From: Phaeodactylum tricornutum CCAP 1055/1
Taxonomy: Eukaryota > Bacillariophyta > Bacillariophyceae > Surirellales > Neidiaceae
Length of the DNA: 39,049 nucleotides
Assembly: GCF_000150955.2 (NCBI RefSeq)
Contig: NC_011675.1
Coordinates: 220,705-259,753 of the forward strand
Direction of reading: 5' to 3'
A program made the position numbers and the translations under genes. A model generated the notes under the pieces. That model did no database searches. It had not been told where the DNA came from and was given only the letters and a program-made list of their open reading frames with translations. This document shows positions 20,717-30,076 of the stretch, piece after piece. Numbering within the stretch: position 1 is the stretch's first letter; each line of letters begins with the position of its first letter.

Positions 20717-21644
20717 GACAAGCGATTCTGGATCCAGATTTTTCCAATTCGGCTTGAAATCCTTAATGTAAGGACTTGGAATTGCATGAAAGACTTATGT
20801 GAAGATATATGTCGTGATTAACAGAGATGAATTAGAAACTGGATTACCGAGTGGCGATGGCAAACTACCGCATGTACACACATAATTGACTGTGAGTTAC
20901 AGTTAATCCATTGACAGTGAAGCTAGCTTCAAAACGGCTTTTTATTGCTGGTTATATGGCACGCCGGACAACCCATGTCATAGTCGACAAACCTGGATTA
21001 TTTATGCATATTGTTCAGCAATACAGGCTAGAGAGGGCTTCTAGCTCGAGTGCTGCAATAGTTTTCTTTACAGTTGTGGTAACTAACACATACGATGTAT
21101 ACGCATGTGTTTCATAAACGCTCACGCCCGACTTTCTTCGCGCTCTTCTAGTGGACTCCCATATCGCCTGTAAATGGTTGGAGGGAGCTCCCGTGCGATA
21201 AAACTTCACAGCTTCCATCACCGTAAATGCATGGCAATGCTGTCTAATAAAAAAGATTTATGACTGTCTAAATCGTTGATCGTAGACAACTCTTTTGGTG
21301 AGGACTCCCATCATCAATGCATTTGATTCGACCCGAGACACAGCTTGTCATCGTACCATTCACAAATGGACTCCCACGCAGAGGAACCCCATTCACAAAT
21401 GGACTCCCACGCAGAGGTCCCTTCCTAAATATAGGACTCCCACGCCATGACTCAAAAATGTTCAAATGGCTAAAGACCGACCACAATTTCCGAGAAAGGC
21501 GCAGATCACCCAACTCTGTACAATTTATACTTTAGAGTACGGTATTCCCGCTTGTATCGTAGCGAAGTCGGTATCGGCATTTCTTCCTCTCATAATTTCT
21601 AACCTGGAGTCGTCCACAGTTCAACCATCTACAGCATCAAGACG
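20717..21644. other. Intergenic region between LIG4 and the secreted-protein gene
   Basis: About 930 bp between divergent genes. It contains a cluster of ACAGT-type motifs at 20887-20922 (TGACTGTGA, TTACAGTTAA, TTGACAGTGAA) near the LIG4 start, and the short tandem repeat described separately at 21356-21446 near the secreted-protein gene. No small gene is supported. Confidence 0.45.
21356..21446. repeat. 33-bp direct repeat with the core GGACTCCCACGC
   Basis: Two perfect 29-bp copies, CCATTCACAAATGGACTC followed by CCACGCAGAGG, start at 21356 and 21389 (period 33). A third partial copy, ATAGGACTCCCACGCC, ends at 21446. Looser GGACTCCCAT copies occur at 21152 and 21302. The array lies 200-290 bp upstream of the secreted-protein start. 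The period is a multiple of three, so frames stay open on both strands, but no gene is supported. Confidence 0.7.
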
Positions 21645-22742
21645 ATGAAGTTCACCGCCGCCTGTGCCCTCACGCTTGGTCTCCTTGTCACACAAGTGAT
21701 GGCTGACCCTGATCCAATGCGCACCGATGTAGAGCTTGAGCTTTCCTGCAAGAATGTCAAGTTCGATAGACTCACTCTGGAGGAGCAGGAATTCTCGGCC
21801 AAAATTTTACAAGACACGTACGACGCCATCCATCTTATTGCTGACAATGGCGATCAGGAGCTCGGCAACGTCCATTTTGACCATCCCGTCATGAATGGGC
21901 GTTCCGTCAAGGCTGACGGAGATACCGAGGAATGGGTGCAACGATGGAGTAGCATTAATGGCGCCTACTTTGGAGGTTGGGTTTGCCGTTTTTGCTACGA
22001 TCCAGACGATTTTGACGAGACTCTAAGCGCCGAGAGTAACAAGATGCTCGGTAGCAGAAAGACCCAGAAAGAGTGGGAGAAGGCCGTCACCAAGGCGCTC
22101 AAGGATGGTCCCTTCACTACCTTCAGTCGAGCCGATAAGTGTTCCATCGACATGCGTGCCGCCAACGATCTTGCCGAGACTGTGGTCCAATTGAAGGTTA
22201 CGGAAGAGGACGATCCCGAGCCTAGCGAGACCGATATCGAAATTGATGTTGGGTGTAAGGGCCTTGACTTTCGCAAGTTTGACCTCCCGATGGCTGCCTT
22301 TTCTAGCCGCGCGCTACAGGAATCATTCAATGAGGTCCATCAGCTGGCTGACGACGATGACAATATGCTGGACCACATCCACTTTGGTGGTGCTTTGGAC
22401 AGTACATTAGAGACAAACGCCCTTCGTCGTCGAAAACCTTTTCGACGTCACACCAATCGGTGGAGTAGCGTCAACGGCGCGTACTTTGGAGGCTGGATCT
22501 GCCGTTTTTGCTACGACCCGGATGACTTCGACGAAACTTTGGAGGGTATGGTATCCACTAGCATGATTGAGAAAAAGAACAGGAAGAAGAAGAAGCGAGA
22601 TAGTAGCGACATGCACAAGGCCTGGGAAGACAGGTTTCTTGCCAAGCTTTTGGACCATCCGAAACAAGTGTTCAAGAGCGCCAGGAAATGTAGCATCGAT
22701 TTTTCTGACAATTCGGACTGGGCTTACGCTTCTTCCCAGTAA
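21645..22742 (+). CDS. Secreted protein with two copies of an unrecognised cysteine domain
   Basis: A single exon of 365 codons. A clear signal peptide (MKFTAACALTLGLLVTQVMA) is followed by Asp-Pro, and no SAF-type plastid motif follows, so secretion or an endomembrane location is likely. The mature part is an internal duplication, copy 1 about residues 28-185 and copy 2 about 197-355. Each copy runs: D(V/I)E(L/I) strand with a Cys (SCKN / GCKG); a helix with A(K/R)xLQ(D/E); LAD or IAD followed by a short acidic loop and (V/I)HF; then the near-identical block RWSS(I/V)NGAYFGGW and CRFCYDPDDFDETL; a basic linker; and a C-terminal (D/A)(K/R)KCSID(M/F). So each copy has four conserved Cys. I do not recognise the family and assign no function. 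A Lys-rich tract KKNRKKKKR lies in copy 2. Confidence 0.85.
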   Translation: MKFTAACALTLGLLVTQVMADPDPMRTDVELELSCKNVKFDRLTLEEQEFSAKILQDTYDAIHLIADNGDQELGNVHFDHPVMNGRSVKADGDTEEWVQRWSSINGAYFGGWVCRFCYDPDDFDETLSAESNKMLGSRKTQKEWEKAVTKALKDGPFTTFSRADKCSIDMRAANDLAETVVQLKVTEEDDPEPSETDIEIDVGCKGLDFRKFDLPMAAFSSRALQESFNEVHQLADDDDNMLDHIHFGGALDSTLETNALRRRKPFRRHTNRWSSVNGAYFGGWICRFCYDPDDFDETLEGMVSTSMIEKKNRKKKKRDSSDMHKAWEDRFLAKLLDHPKQVFKSARKCSIDFSDNSDWAYASSQ

Positions 22743-23536
22743 AGATCACACAGATCAGAAGGTACCAAGCTACAAAGCAACGTCTCCCGCAATGAACGGT
22801 TGAAGACGGTCGGAGGTTGGGTGGTCGCAGTGGTTGGTTACAGACAAATGTACACCGTGCCTATTCCAAGACCTCACGAATTAATAAATAAGTGAAGTAA
22901 CATTTCTTAATCGCAACATCGTGGCTCCTTGTTTATGCGTTGCTTTGCTTCAGTCTCGAATTGCACGTGTCGAAGCCGGTCGTCCGTCCACTAACTGTAA
23001 GATGTATGAAAGCGGACCGGGAGCAAGATACCATTACTGCGCAACTGTGATTGTCAGATATGGTACACTGTGCGGCAGGAAGTGTAGCACAAAAGTACCA
23101 GCTTTCGGCTGCTTTACTGTTGGTTGCCTTGTCGCTCCCAATCACAGTCAGCATGATCGAAAGGGAGAAGAGGGACAGACGGTTAAGTCTTGAGAAATCC
23201 CGATGCCGCGACTGACTGTGAAAGCACGATCGCTTTTGACTGAATTTCGCAATAATATTCCACTCCGACCACAATATTGGCAATGCTATTCCGGATTGTG
23301 TCGATCTTTCTGTAGAAGCTGGTATCTTCATTGTTCGGTGACTTACAACCATGGTACGATGTAGAAGCGTAAATCAAGAGATGGTCGTTCTGTGTAGTCG
23401 TCCCAATGCTTGGCGGCTGCGTTCTTGCTTTTTTGACCGGAAAAGAGGTCATCAGCAAAGCACTCTCGCATTCGTTTAAAATCGGTGGTCGCCCCCGCAT
23501 CTTTCTGATCACTCTCTTTCCTACCTTATTTCCCAG
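22743..23536. other. Intergenic region and possible first exon/intron of the SERINC gene
   Basis: Nearly 800 bp. TCACAGTCA-type motifs lie at 23142 and 23213 (reverse). A possible initiator codon with strong context (ACAACCATGG) is at 23351-23353 and is followed directly by a GT; see the SERINC entry. No other gene is supported. Confidence 0.4.
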
Positions 23537-24937
23537 GCCTCCCTTGTTACATGCGTAATTACCTCCGCCGGATGGTGCTTTTGCACCGCCTGTGCTTCTC
23601 TACTGGGAGCCTGCTGCGGCAACGACAAGGCCTCGACGATTCCACCAAGCGTCACTTCCGGACGGCGACGTTCGGTGCTACTTCTGTTTTTTTCGATTGC
23701 GATGGCGCTCGTTTTCCAGTACGGAATCGCCCCCGCTATAGTTGACGCCAACGATTTGACTAGCTTTGTTAGGGACAAGTGGACGGATGGATGTTCCCAG
23801 TATGTCGACATCGACGTGGTCAAGTCTTGTGCTGGCAACAATGGTGTTTATCGCGTATCGGCTGCTTCGACGCTATTCTTTGCATTCGCGGCGCTGGGAG
23901 CTCTACTTAAACCCACGGCCAATCGAGAAGCATGGCCGGCCAAATACACTCTCTACTTCTTTCTCTGTATCGTCACTATTTTCATTCCCAATGATCCGCT
24001 TTTTTCTGACGCCTACTTGAACATTGCACGTATCGGCGCAGTCCTTTTCATTGTTGTTCAGCAGCTTGTCATTGTTGACATGGCTCACGAATGGAATGAC
24101 AGCTGGGTCGCTAAGGCGGATGCCGCAGAAGCACAGGAGGCTGGGTCCGGGAAAAGGTGGCTCGGTGCTATTGTGACTGCTTGCATAATGCTCTTTGGAA
24201 TATCCATCATTGCAATAGGCGTCATTTTTTCTCGCTTCACGGGATGTGGCACAAACAATGGATTTATTACTGTCACGCTTGTGCTCGGCGTCTCAATTGT
24301 CGGTGCGCAGATGTCTGGCGAAGAAGGTTCGTTGCTAGCCAGTGCCTGCGTCTTTGCGTGGTCTGTGTTTTTGTGCTACACAGCCGTTTCCAAGAACCCT
24401 GATGCATCCTGTAATCCTATGCTGGGCGAAATGGATACTGTGAGTATTGTGCTGGGCTTGACCGTGACGGCAATTAGCCTTGGATGGACGGGATGGTCGT
24501 ACACGGCCGAAGACAAGCTGCGGTCGTCTTCTGAAGAGGAAAGCGCTGCTGCAGCCACGGCCAGGGCCAGTGACGACTCCGAGAAAGATGTCAGGCGGGA
24601 CGTCACAGGTGTGGTCACAGGCAACGACTATGGAACGCAAGACGACGAAGAGCAAGCTAACAGTGCGGGTCATGCCGAAGTGGATGAATCAGTCTTGAAC
24701 AATCCTAGCCGTCTATCCAATTCATGGAAGCTGAACGCCATTCTAATGAGTGTATCATGTTGGAAGGCTATGGCTCTAACCAATTGGGGCGCGATTGTGG
24801 CCAATGGCAATGCTGCTAATCCTCAAGTCGGCCGTGTTGGGATGTGGATGGTTATTGCCTCGCAATGGCTTGTTCTGACGCTGTACTTGTGGACATTGCT
24901 GGCACCGAGACTCTTTCCCAATCGCGAATTTGGCTGA
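23537..24937 (+). CDS. SERINC (serine incorporator/TDE1) family membrane protein
   Basis: The long exon encodes 466 residues of a multi-pass membrane protein. It begins at an acceptor (TTATTTCCCAG, ending 23536) with ASLVTCVITSAGWCFCTAC and ASLLGACCG, the Cys-rich start typical of SERINC. Later family signatures are ANREAWPAKYTLYFF, IVTIFIPNDPLF, VQQLVIVDMAHEWNDSW, VFLCYTAVSKNPDASCNPML and SCWKAMALTNWG near the C-terminus. An acidic loop near residues 330-390 separates the last helices. SERINCs are membrane proteins tied to phospholipid distribution (scramblase activity) and originally to serine incorporation. No in-frame ATG lies between the upstream stop and codon 57, so a first exon is missing. 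The best candidate is the ATG at 23351-23353 (AACCATGG), spliced at once by a GTACGA donor to this acceptor, giving MASLVTC, in phase. That exon is a guess; the family call is firm. Confidence 0.88.
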   Translation, partial: ASLVTCVITSAGWCFCTACASLLGACCGNDKASTIPPSVTSGRRRSVLLLFFSIAMALVFQYGIAPAIVDANDLTSFVRDKWTDGCSQYVDIDVVKSCAGNNGVYRVSAASTLFFAFAALGALLKPTANREAWPAKYTLYFFLCIVTIFIPNDPLFSDAYLNIARIGAVLFIVVQQLVIVDMAHEWNDSWVAKADAAEAQEAGSGKRWLGAIVTACIMLFGISIIAIGVIFSRFTGCGTNNGFITVTLVLGVSIVGAQMSGEEGSLLASACVFAWSVFLCYTAVSKNPDASCNPMLGEMDTVSIVLGLTVTAISLGWTGWSYTAEDKLRSSSEEESAAAATARASDDSEKDVRRDVTGVVTGNDYGTQDDEEQANSAGHAEVDESVLNNPSRLSNSWKLNAILMSVSCWKAMALTNWGAIVANGNAANPQVGRVGMWMVIASQWLVLTLYLWTLLAPRLFPNREFG

Positions 24938-25442
24938 CTTTGTCTGATTTGCAGGATTGTTGGAGATAACAGCAATGTTTCACAATATTGTATAAGTTGA
25001 CGGTCTAATATAGAGAGGCGCTGGATAAACGGTCCAGTTACAAACATATTTTTCACAGTCAACAACTATCGTGGCAGATGCAAATCTCGCTTTTCTAGCT
25101 AGGTGAGATAGAAAAAATGTGAAAAGCGTCGGACCGAACCTCGAGCGAAAGAGCTTAAAGCTCTGGTGCTTACAGGAACCTGATCAATGCTTTTAGACTG
25201 AGTAAAATTGCCTTTCAGGTGACTGATTTCTACTTTCATTTCGAGTTACTACATCACATTCAAGTTCCCACCTGCTCGTCTCTAAATATTTGTAGAGCCA
25301 GTAGCTTTACTGGAGGAATCAAAAACCTATTAGATGTGTTCATTATGTAAAGGTTTGGATTTTATTATGTCATAATTTAGACGCACACGAACAAAAAAGG
25401 TGGCACTTAATTCACAGTCACTAGAAACATTAAACCCCTTCC
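24938..25442. other. Intergenic region between convergent genes
   Basis: 505 bp shared by the 3' ends of the SERINC gene and the first plastid-protein paralogue. It holds two exact TCACAGTCA motifs (25053 and 25412). No gene is seen. Confidence 0.45.
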
Positions 25443-26577
25443 CTACCATGAACGGTCCATGAACCCGCCTCCTTCGCCTCCGATCACAGTGTTTGCGTTG
25501 GATCTGCTGTTTCCGACCTGGTAAGCCTCAACCAAGGCGGTCATGGGGAATTCGACGGTTGCTGTGTTGACAACTCGCACAACATTTCCGCTTCCGGGTG
25601 TCTCAATGACGGCGAAAAAAGGACGATCCATTCCGTCTTCGGTGTAAAGCTCAATAACCTGCTTGTTGTTGTTGGGCCCCTGCAACAGCTCAATTCTTGC
25701 GTTCAATGGACGTCCGTCCGTTCGCAAAGCAACTTGCACGCTTTCGACAGACGGGTTGAACGGGTATGTGCGCAAGGCTCCACCCTGGATTATTCTTGGG
25801 GTACTTTCGTCGATTGAACTGGCAACAAAACCATTGTCCGCAGAGCCAGCCATTACGTAGGAAGACAAAGGGAACTCGAGGTGACCCGTGTTGCGAATCG
25901 CGATCGTATTGGGTCCGCGCGGAGTTTCAATCACTGCGCGAAATGGGCGCAAGCTACCGTCCTCAACGTACACTCGCATTTTGAATGGAGTGTTATCAGG
26001 TCCCTGCCACAATTCGATGTCGGCATCCAGCGGACGACCTTCTGTGTTCATCACAACCTGGACTCTCTCAACCGAGGGGTTAGGGAAAGACCATGTCTTC
26101 AAAGATCCTCCTTGAACTATTACTGCCGATCTGCTATCCCAAAGCTTCCTCGGTTGGTTTTGGGGACGTCCACCGCCTTGTGCCCCACGGTTTTGCTGTT
26201 GTTCTAGGGCAGTAAGACGTGCGTCCAATACGCTCTGTTTTTAAAGTTGGGAGGGACGACATTTGAGAATACATGACTAGGACATTATATTGGACCATGT
26301 TCGTAAGAGGACATACCGCTGGGCTACTACTAGAGGGTCCCCTAGATTGACTGTTGTCCATAACACCTTCGCCTTGTGTCGACCCTTCGGAGGACGCCAA
26401 TTTGGATGAAGCCATGTACGATCCTTTCCCGTTGCTATCCAAGTATGACACAGTTGGCGATAACCCATCTGTTCCTCTGAAAGCAAACCCCTTCGACTTT
26501 TGGGTAACGAAAGCAGCGGTCCCCCAAACATTAGTTTGGAGGACACATGCCACCAGAAGTTTGCCGTAGATGTTCAT
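25443..26577 (-). CDS. Plastid-targeted protein with two beta-rich repeats (PyShell-like), paralogue 1
   Basis: Exons at 26577-26317 and 26234-25443 flank an 82-bp intron (GTATGT...AAACAG), giving 350 residues. The start is the ATG at 26577 (MNIYGKLLVACVLQTNVWG), a signal peptide followed by TAAF, a match to the diatom ASAFAP-type motif for import into complex plastids. A Ser/Gly-rich linker and a short coiled segment (LDARLTALEQQQ) follow. The body holds two homologous ~88-residue repeats: 125-212 (VQGGSLKTWSFPNPSVERVQ, GRPLDADIELWQGPDN, RPFRAVIETPRGPNTIAIRN) and 235-325 (IQGGALRTYPFNPSVESVQ, GRPLNARIELLQGPNN, RPFFAVIETPGSGNVVRVVN). From memory, two such conserved regions are the layout of diatom pyrenoid-shell proteins, which encase the Rubisco matrix in the stroma. 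I cannot confirm this without a search. The next gene is its tandem paralogue. Confidence 0.85.
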
Positions 26578-28432
26578 TGCTTTCACGTCAATAGCTGAAC
26601 AAAAAGATCAAGGCGTTGTTGTCGCCTGAAATCTGCTAGTTTTTGTGTGCGGCCGGCTGTGTAACTCCTAAGAATTTCATGCCAATAGCAGCCATATGCC
26701 AAGAGCCACCATGTGCCATATGGTATTTACGAATTTCATGCCAAGCGTCATCGCATACGCACGCACTTGCTGAGTACGTCATCGCATTAACGGTAAACGG
26801 CTTTTTGAAACGGGTTACGAAAAAACCGTTGGAAAGTGAAGGTCCAATCGGTAGATTTAGGTTTCTTCTGTTGCATCCACGTCAATGAGGTTATCGACTT
26901 CTGACGTGTGTCACAAGAGATAGGATGACGACACGATCTCTTGATCGCCAGGGTATCGCTAATTTCGGGATAAGAGGTTGAAGAAGCGAGCCCCAAGGAT
27001 TTTGGTTTTAACTTCCCGGTTACTTGAAGAAAGCAAGAAGCATTTGTATTTTAAACTTAAACCTTTTCCCTTGTAAAATACATGAAAACTTGCATTCGTT
27101 GTAAATTTCAGTCTGTTGTCATTCGGCTTTGCACAAAAACACATATCCAGCGCATACTGACTGACAATCAATACACCTACATATCTATCCTGACAATTTC
27201 AAAGCGCTTACGCTAATTTCGTGTGTGCCTGGCTCGCGACAAGACACGACTCTACTGTTAGTAAAGAATGTGCTTACATTGGAATGTAAAGAAAGACGAA
27301 GCACAGAGTGAGAATTTTTACATCCGGCCAAAACTGCAAAAATGCTATCAGTAAGCAAGTTTTCTTGAGCCAGACATTCATTTAAAGGTGGATTTGGTTT
27401 ATCTATCTATAACTCTTCTACTGTGAATACGAAGTGAGAAGGATTGCTTATTCACGGATTGGATGAGCCTCTTGGTCAACTTCCGTAGGCAGTCGAGGAG
27501 CGGCTGAAACTCCTGCTAGAGAAAGAGAGATGAAAGATAACTAACCAGCACGCTTCGAATAACACATCTTTGTTTGCCCTTAATCATGTGCTTGATTAGA
27601 AGTAGCAGTAAAACGTTTTCTCTTTTGCGGAAGCGAGAAGCATTTTCGAGTCACCTCCATTTGGTCGACTGTTCTCGCAGCGCTCTATGCTGGGTTTCCA
27701 ACAAACCAGCAAGCACTTTAGACGTCCAACGTGATAGTCGACCGACAGACTGTGTCTCTCTAACACGTGTCTAGTGTAATTGCGTTTATCTTTTGTGTTA
27801 CGGTCAACAGCACACCTTTAAAGACTCCAATGACACTGTGATCTTGAATATTTCTAGTTTTTAAACGTAAAATATGCAACCATTATTAGGTAACCTATAA
27901 AAGGTTTCAAGATACAACTCTAACTGTATTGACTGCGAGACTAATATACTTTAGCCCAAAAGTCTGTAAAAGATTGTGCAAACTGTTCTCAATTCGTCCC
28001 CTTCAACGAACCAGAAACTGACACAACTTGCATATCAGCGATTTTGGAACATCCATCGACGATGTTGCAGTAATGGAAATAAAAATACATGTCAAGAAAC
28101 ACATAGACGTAAATCTTATGAATTTCCTATTGGTATTCAGCTTTATGTTTATGTACTTCCAATAGTTGAAATATTCGTTCCTCAGATCATGCAACTTCGC
28201 AAGGTCTACAATTAGTTCAATAGGCAAACCTCAAGCAAATAGAATGGCACTCTAGGGATACTAATATAAATCGCTTTGACAAGGAATATTTGTTACTCAC
28301 TGTAAAAGTTACTTTTAGTTCTTCAGCCTGCAGGCCCTGCATCCCATAATCTTCAGAAGGACCTATCCTGCGGACAGCGCTAAAAAAAAGGAAAATTGTC
28401 CCTTAGTCACCAAGGTCTTCCCTCGATCCATC
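26578..28432. other. Intergenic region between the tandem paralogues
   Basis: About 1.85 kb. The part next to paralogue 1 is its promoter, including the conserved block at 26730-26785. The rest (about 26,800-28,430) is AT-rich with only short frames of 60-80 codons and no recognised domain. A TGACGT core occurs near 26901 (CTGACGTGTG). No repeat copy of the neighbouring coding regions is visible. Confidence 0.45.
26730..26785 (-). promoter_or_regulatory. Conserved upstream block of paralogue 1 with CRE-like cores
   Basis: On the plus strand the block reads CGAATTTCATGCCAAG, CGTCATCGCATACGCACGC, ACTTGCTGAGTACGTCATCGC. It lies 153-208 bp upstream of the ATG at 26577 and matches the block at 29702-29763 of the neighbouring paralogue. 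It contains GCGTCA and ACGTCA (TGACGC and TGACGT on the gene strand). Such cores are known as CO2/cAMP-responsive elements bound by bZIP factors in P. tricornutum carbonic anhydrase promoters. Function here is inferred. Confidence 0.55.
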
Positions 28433-29558
28433 TTACCACGCACGATCCATGTAACCGCTTCCTCCTCCAATCACTGGATTAGAGGCGGAGTTTCCGTTAC
28501 TGACTTGATAAGCCTCAACCAAAGCGGTCATAGGGAACTCCATTGTGGCTGTATTGACAACTCGCACAACGTTTCCACTTCCCGGTGTCTCAATAACACA
28601 GAAGAATGGACGGTCCATTCCGTCTTCAGTGTAGAGTTCCATCACCTGCTTGTTGTTGTTGGGCCCCTGCAACAGCTCGATTCTCACGTTAAGGGGGCGT
28701 CCATCCGTTCGCAAAGCAACTTGCACGCTTTCGACAGTGGGATCGAAAGGGTATGTGCGAAGGGCTCCTCCCTGGATTACTCTGGGAATGGTCTCTTCAG
28801 TTGTCTTGGCAACAAATCCATTGTCCGCCGAGCCAGCCATCACGTAAGCGGCTAAGGGGAATTCAAGGTGACCCGTGTTGCGAATCGCGATCGTATTGGG
28901 TCCGCGCGGAGTTTCAATCACTGCGCGAAATGGGCGCAAGCTACCGTCCTCAACGTACACGCGCATTTTGTACGGAGTGTTATCAGGTCCCTGCCACAAT
29001 TCGATGTCGGCATCCAGCGGACGACCTTCTGTGTTCATCACAACCTGCACTCTCTCAACAGAGGGGTTAGGGAAAGACCATGTCTTGAGGGATCCTCCTT
29101 GAACAGTTACGGAGGAGGTACTATCCCAAATCTTCTTGGTTGACATGGGTCCACTTTGGGAGCTCGACTGCGAATCAGATTTTTTTTGTTTCTCGAGAGA
29201 AGCAAGACGCGCTTCCATTACGTTCTGGGGTGTGTTTCGACAATAGATCACGTGAGATTGTATTCTTTTGGAAAGAAGATGACTTTGGTTTACTTACAGC
29301 TGGGCTGCCGCTTGCAACGCCTCTTTTATCCATGACGTCTTTATCAGCCGACGCGCCTTCGCTGCTCGCAAGCTTGGAACCGGACGAATACGGGTCGGAG
29401 GCCCCACCCCCTAGGCTTTCAACGTACGAAAATGTTTGCCATTGCGAGTCCGTTCCCTTGAAAGCGAGCGCCTTCGGCTTCTGAGCGACAAAGGCGTTGG
29501 TCCCCCAAACGTTAGTTTGAAAGACACAGACAGCCAGGAGTTTACCGTAGATTTTCAT
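28433..29558 (-). CDS. Plastid-targeted protein with two beta-rich repeats (PyShell-like), paralogue 2
   Basis: Exons at 29558-29298 and 29224-28433 flank a 73-bp intron (GTAAGT...CCCCAG). Both exons have exactly the same lengths as in paralogue 1 (261 and 792 bp), and the protein is again 350 residues. The N-terminus MKIYGKLLAVCVFQTNVWG plus TNAF is a signal peptide with an ASAFAP-type cleavage motif. The two repeats are nearly identical to those of paralogue 1 (VQGGSLKTWSFPNP, GRPLDADIELWQGPDN; then IQGGALRTYPFDPTVES, GRPLNVRIELLQGPNN), while the linker between transit peptide and repeats is diverged. The C-termini match (GYMDRAW against GFMDRSW). Two long tracts of DNA (28866-28960 and 28974-29047) are identical to paralogue 1, synonymous sites included, which suggests gene conversion. 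Role as for paralogue 1: possible pyrenoid-shell component, unproven. Confidence 0.85.
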
Positions 29559-30076
29559 TGCTTCACGTAAATGGACGACCAAAAATTTGAGATTGTTGTC
29601 TCGTGGTTTTGGTTAGTTTTCGGGAGCGGCTGGGCACGAACTCGCTGAAATGAACGGCGGTGCCTCACATTTGGGCCGATGCTTTGAATTTGCTGCCACT
29701 TCGAATTTCATGCCAAGGGTGAACGCATACGCACGCACGCAACCTGCTTGAGTGCGTCATCGCTGTAAAACGGTATTTTGAACGGTCCAAGGAGCATGTG
29801 CAAACAACGGTTTTAAAATTTTGGGTTAGCTGGTAACGGTTTAAAAATCGTTATATATATACACGTATGTATTATTTATATACATAAGACAAACCAATAT
29901 AGGAACGCGACGAACTTGCTTGGTCGGGAATATTCCCGTGGGCCCTTAATTGACAATGAGGATGCCCAGGTTGAAGAAACGGAACCGTGAAGGATTTTGG
30001 CGCCTAAAAATCCAGGGGGTGATTTGATCATCCACCTTCTATAATAGGCTCCTGGACTTTGATAATTTTTATTTAC
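29559..30076. other. Promoter region of paralogue 2, up to the copia LTR
   Basis: About 520 bp. It holds the conserved block at 29702-29763 and, from about 29850, an AT-rich alternating tract (TATATATATACA). The copia LTR begins at 30077. No gene is seen. Confidence 0.45.
29702..29763 (-). promoter_or_regulatory. Conserved upstream block of paralogue 2 with CRE-like cores
   Basis: It reads CGAATTTCATGCCAAGGG, TGAACGCATACGCACGCACGC, then CTTGAGTGCGTCATCGC on the plus strand, 144-205 bp upstream of the ATG at 29558. Position, order and sequence match the block before paralogue 1, while most of the surrounding upstream DNA differs. One core here is GCGTCA (TGACGC on the gene strand) where paralogue 1 has ACGTCA. 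Confidence 0.55.

Noticed and set aside
27000-28300. Short frames between the two plastid-protein paralogues as a third decayed copy
   Set aside because: No GRPL, ELWQGP or IETP-type remnants are visible in any frame.
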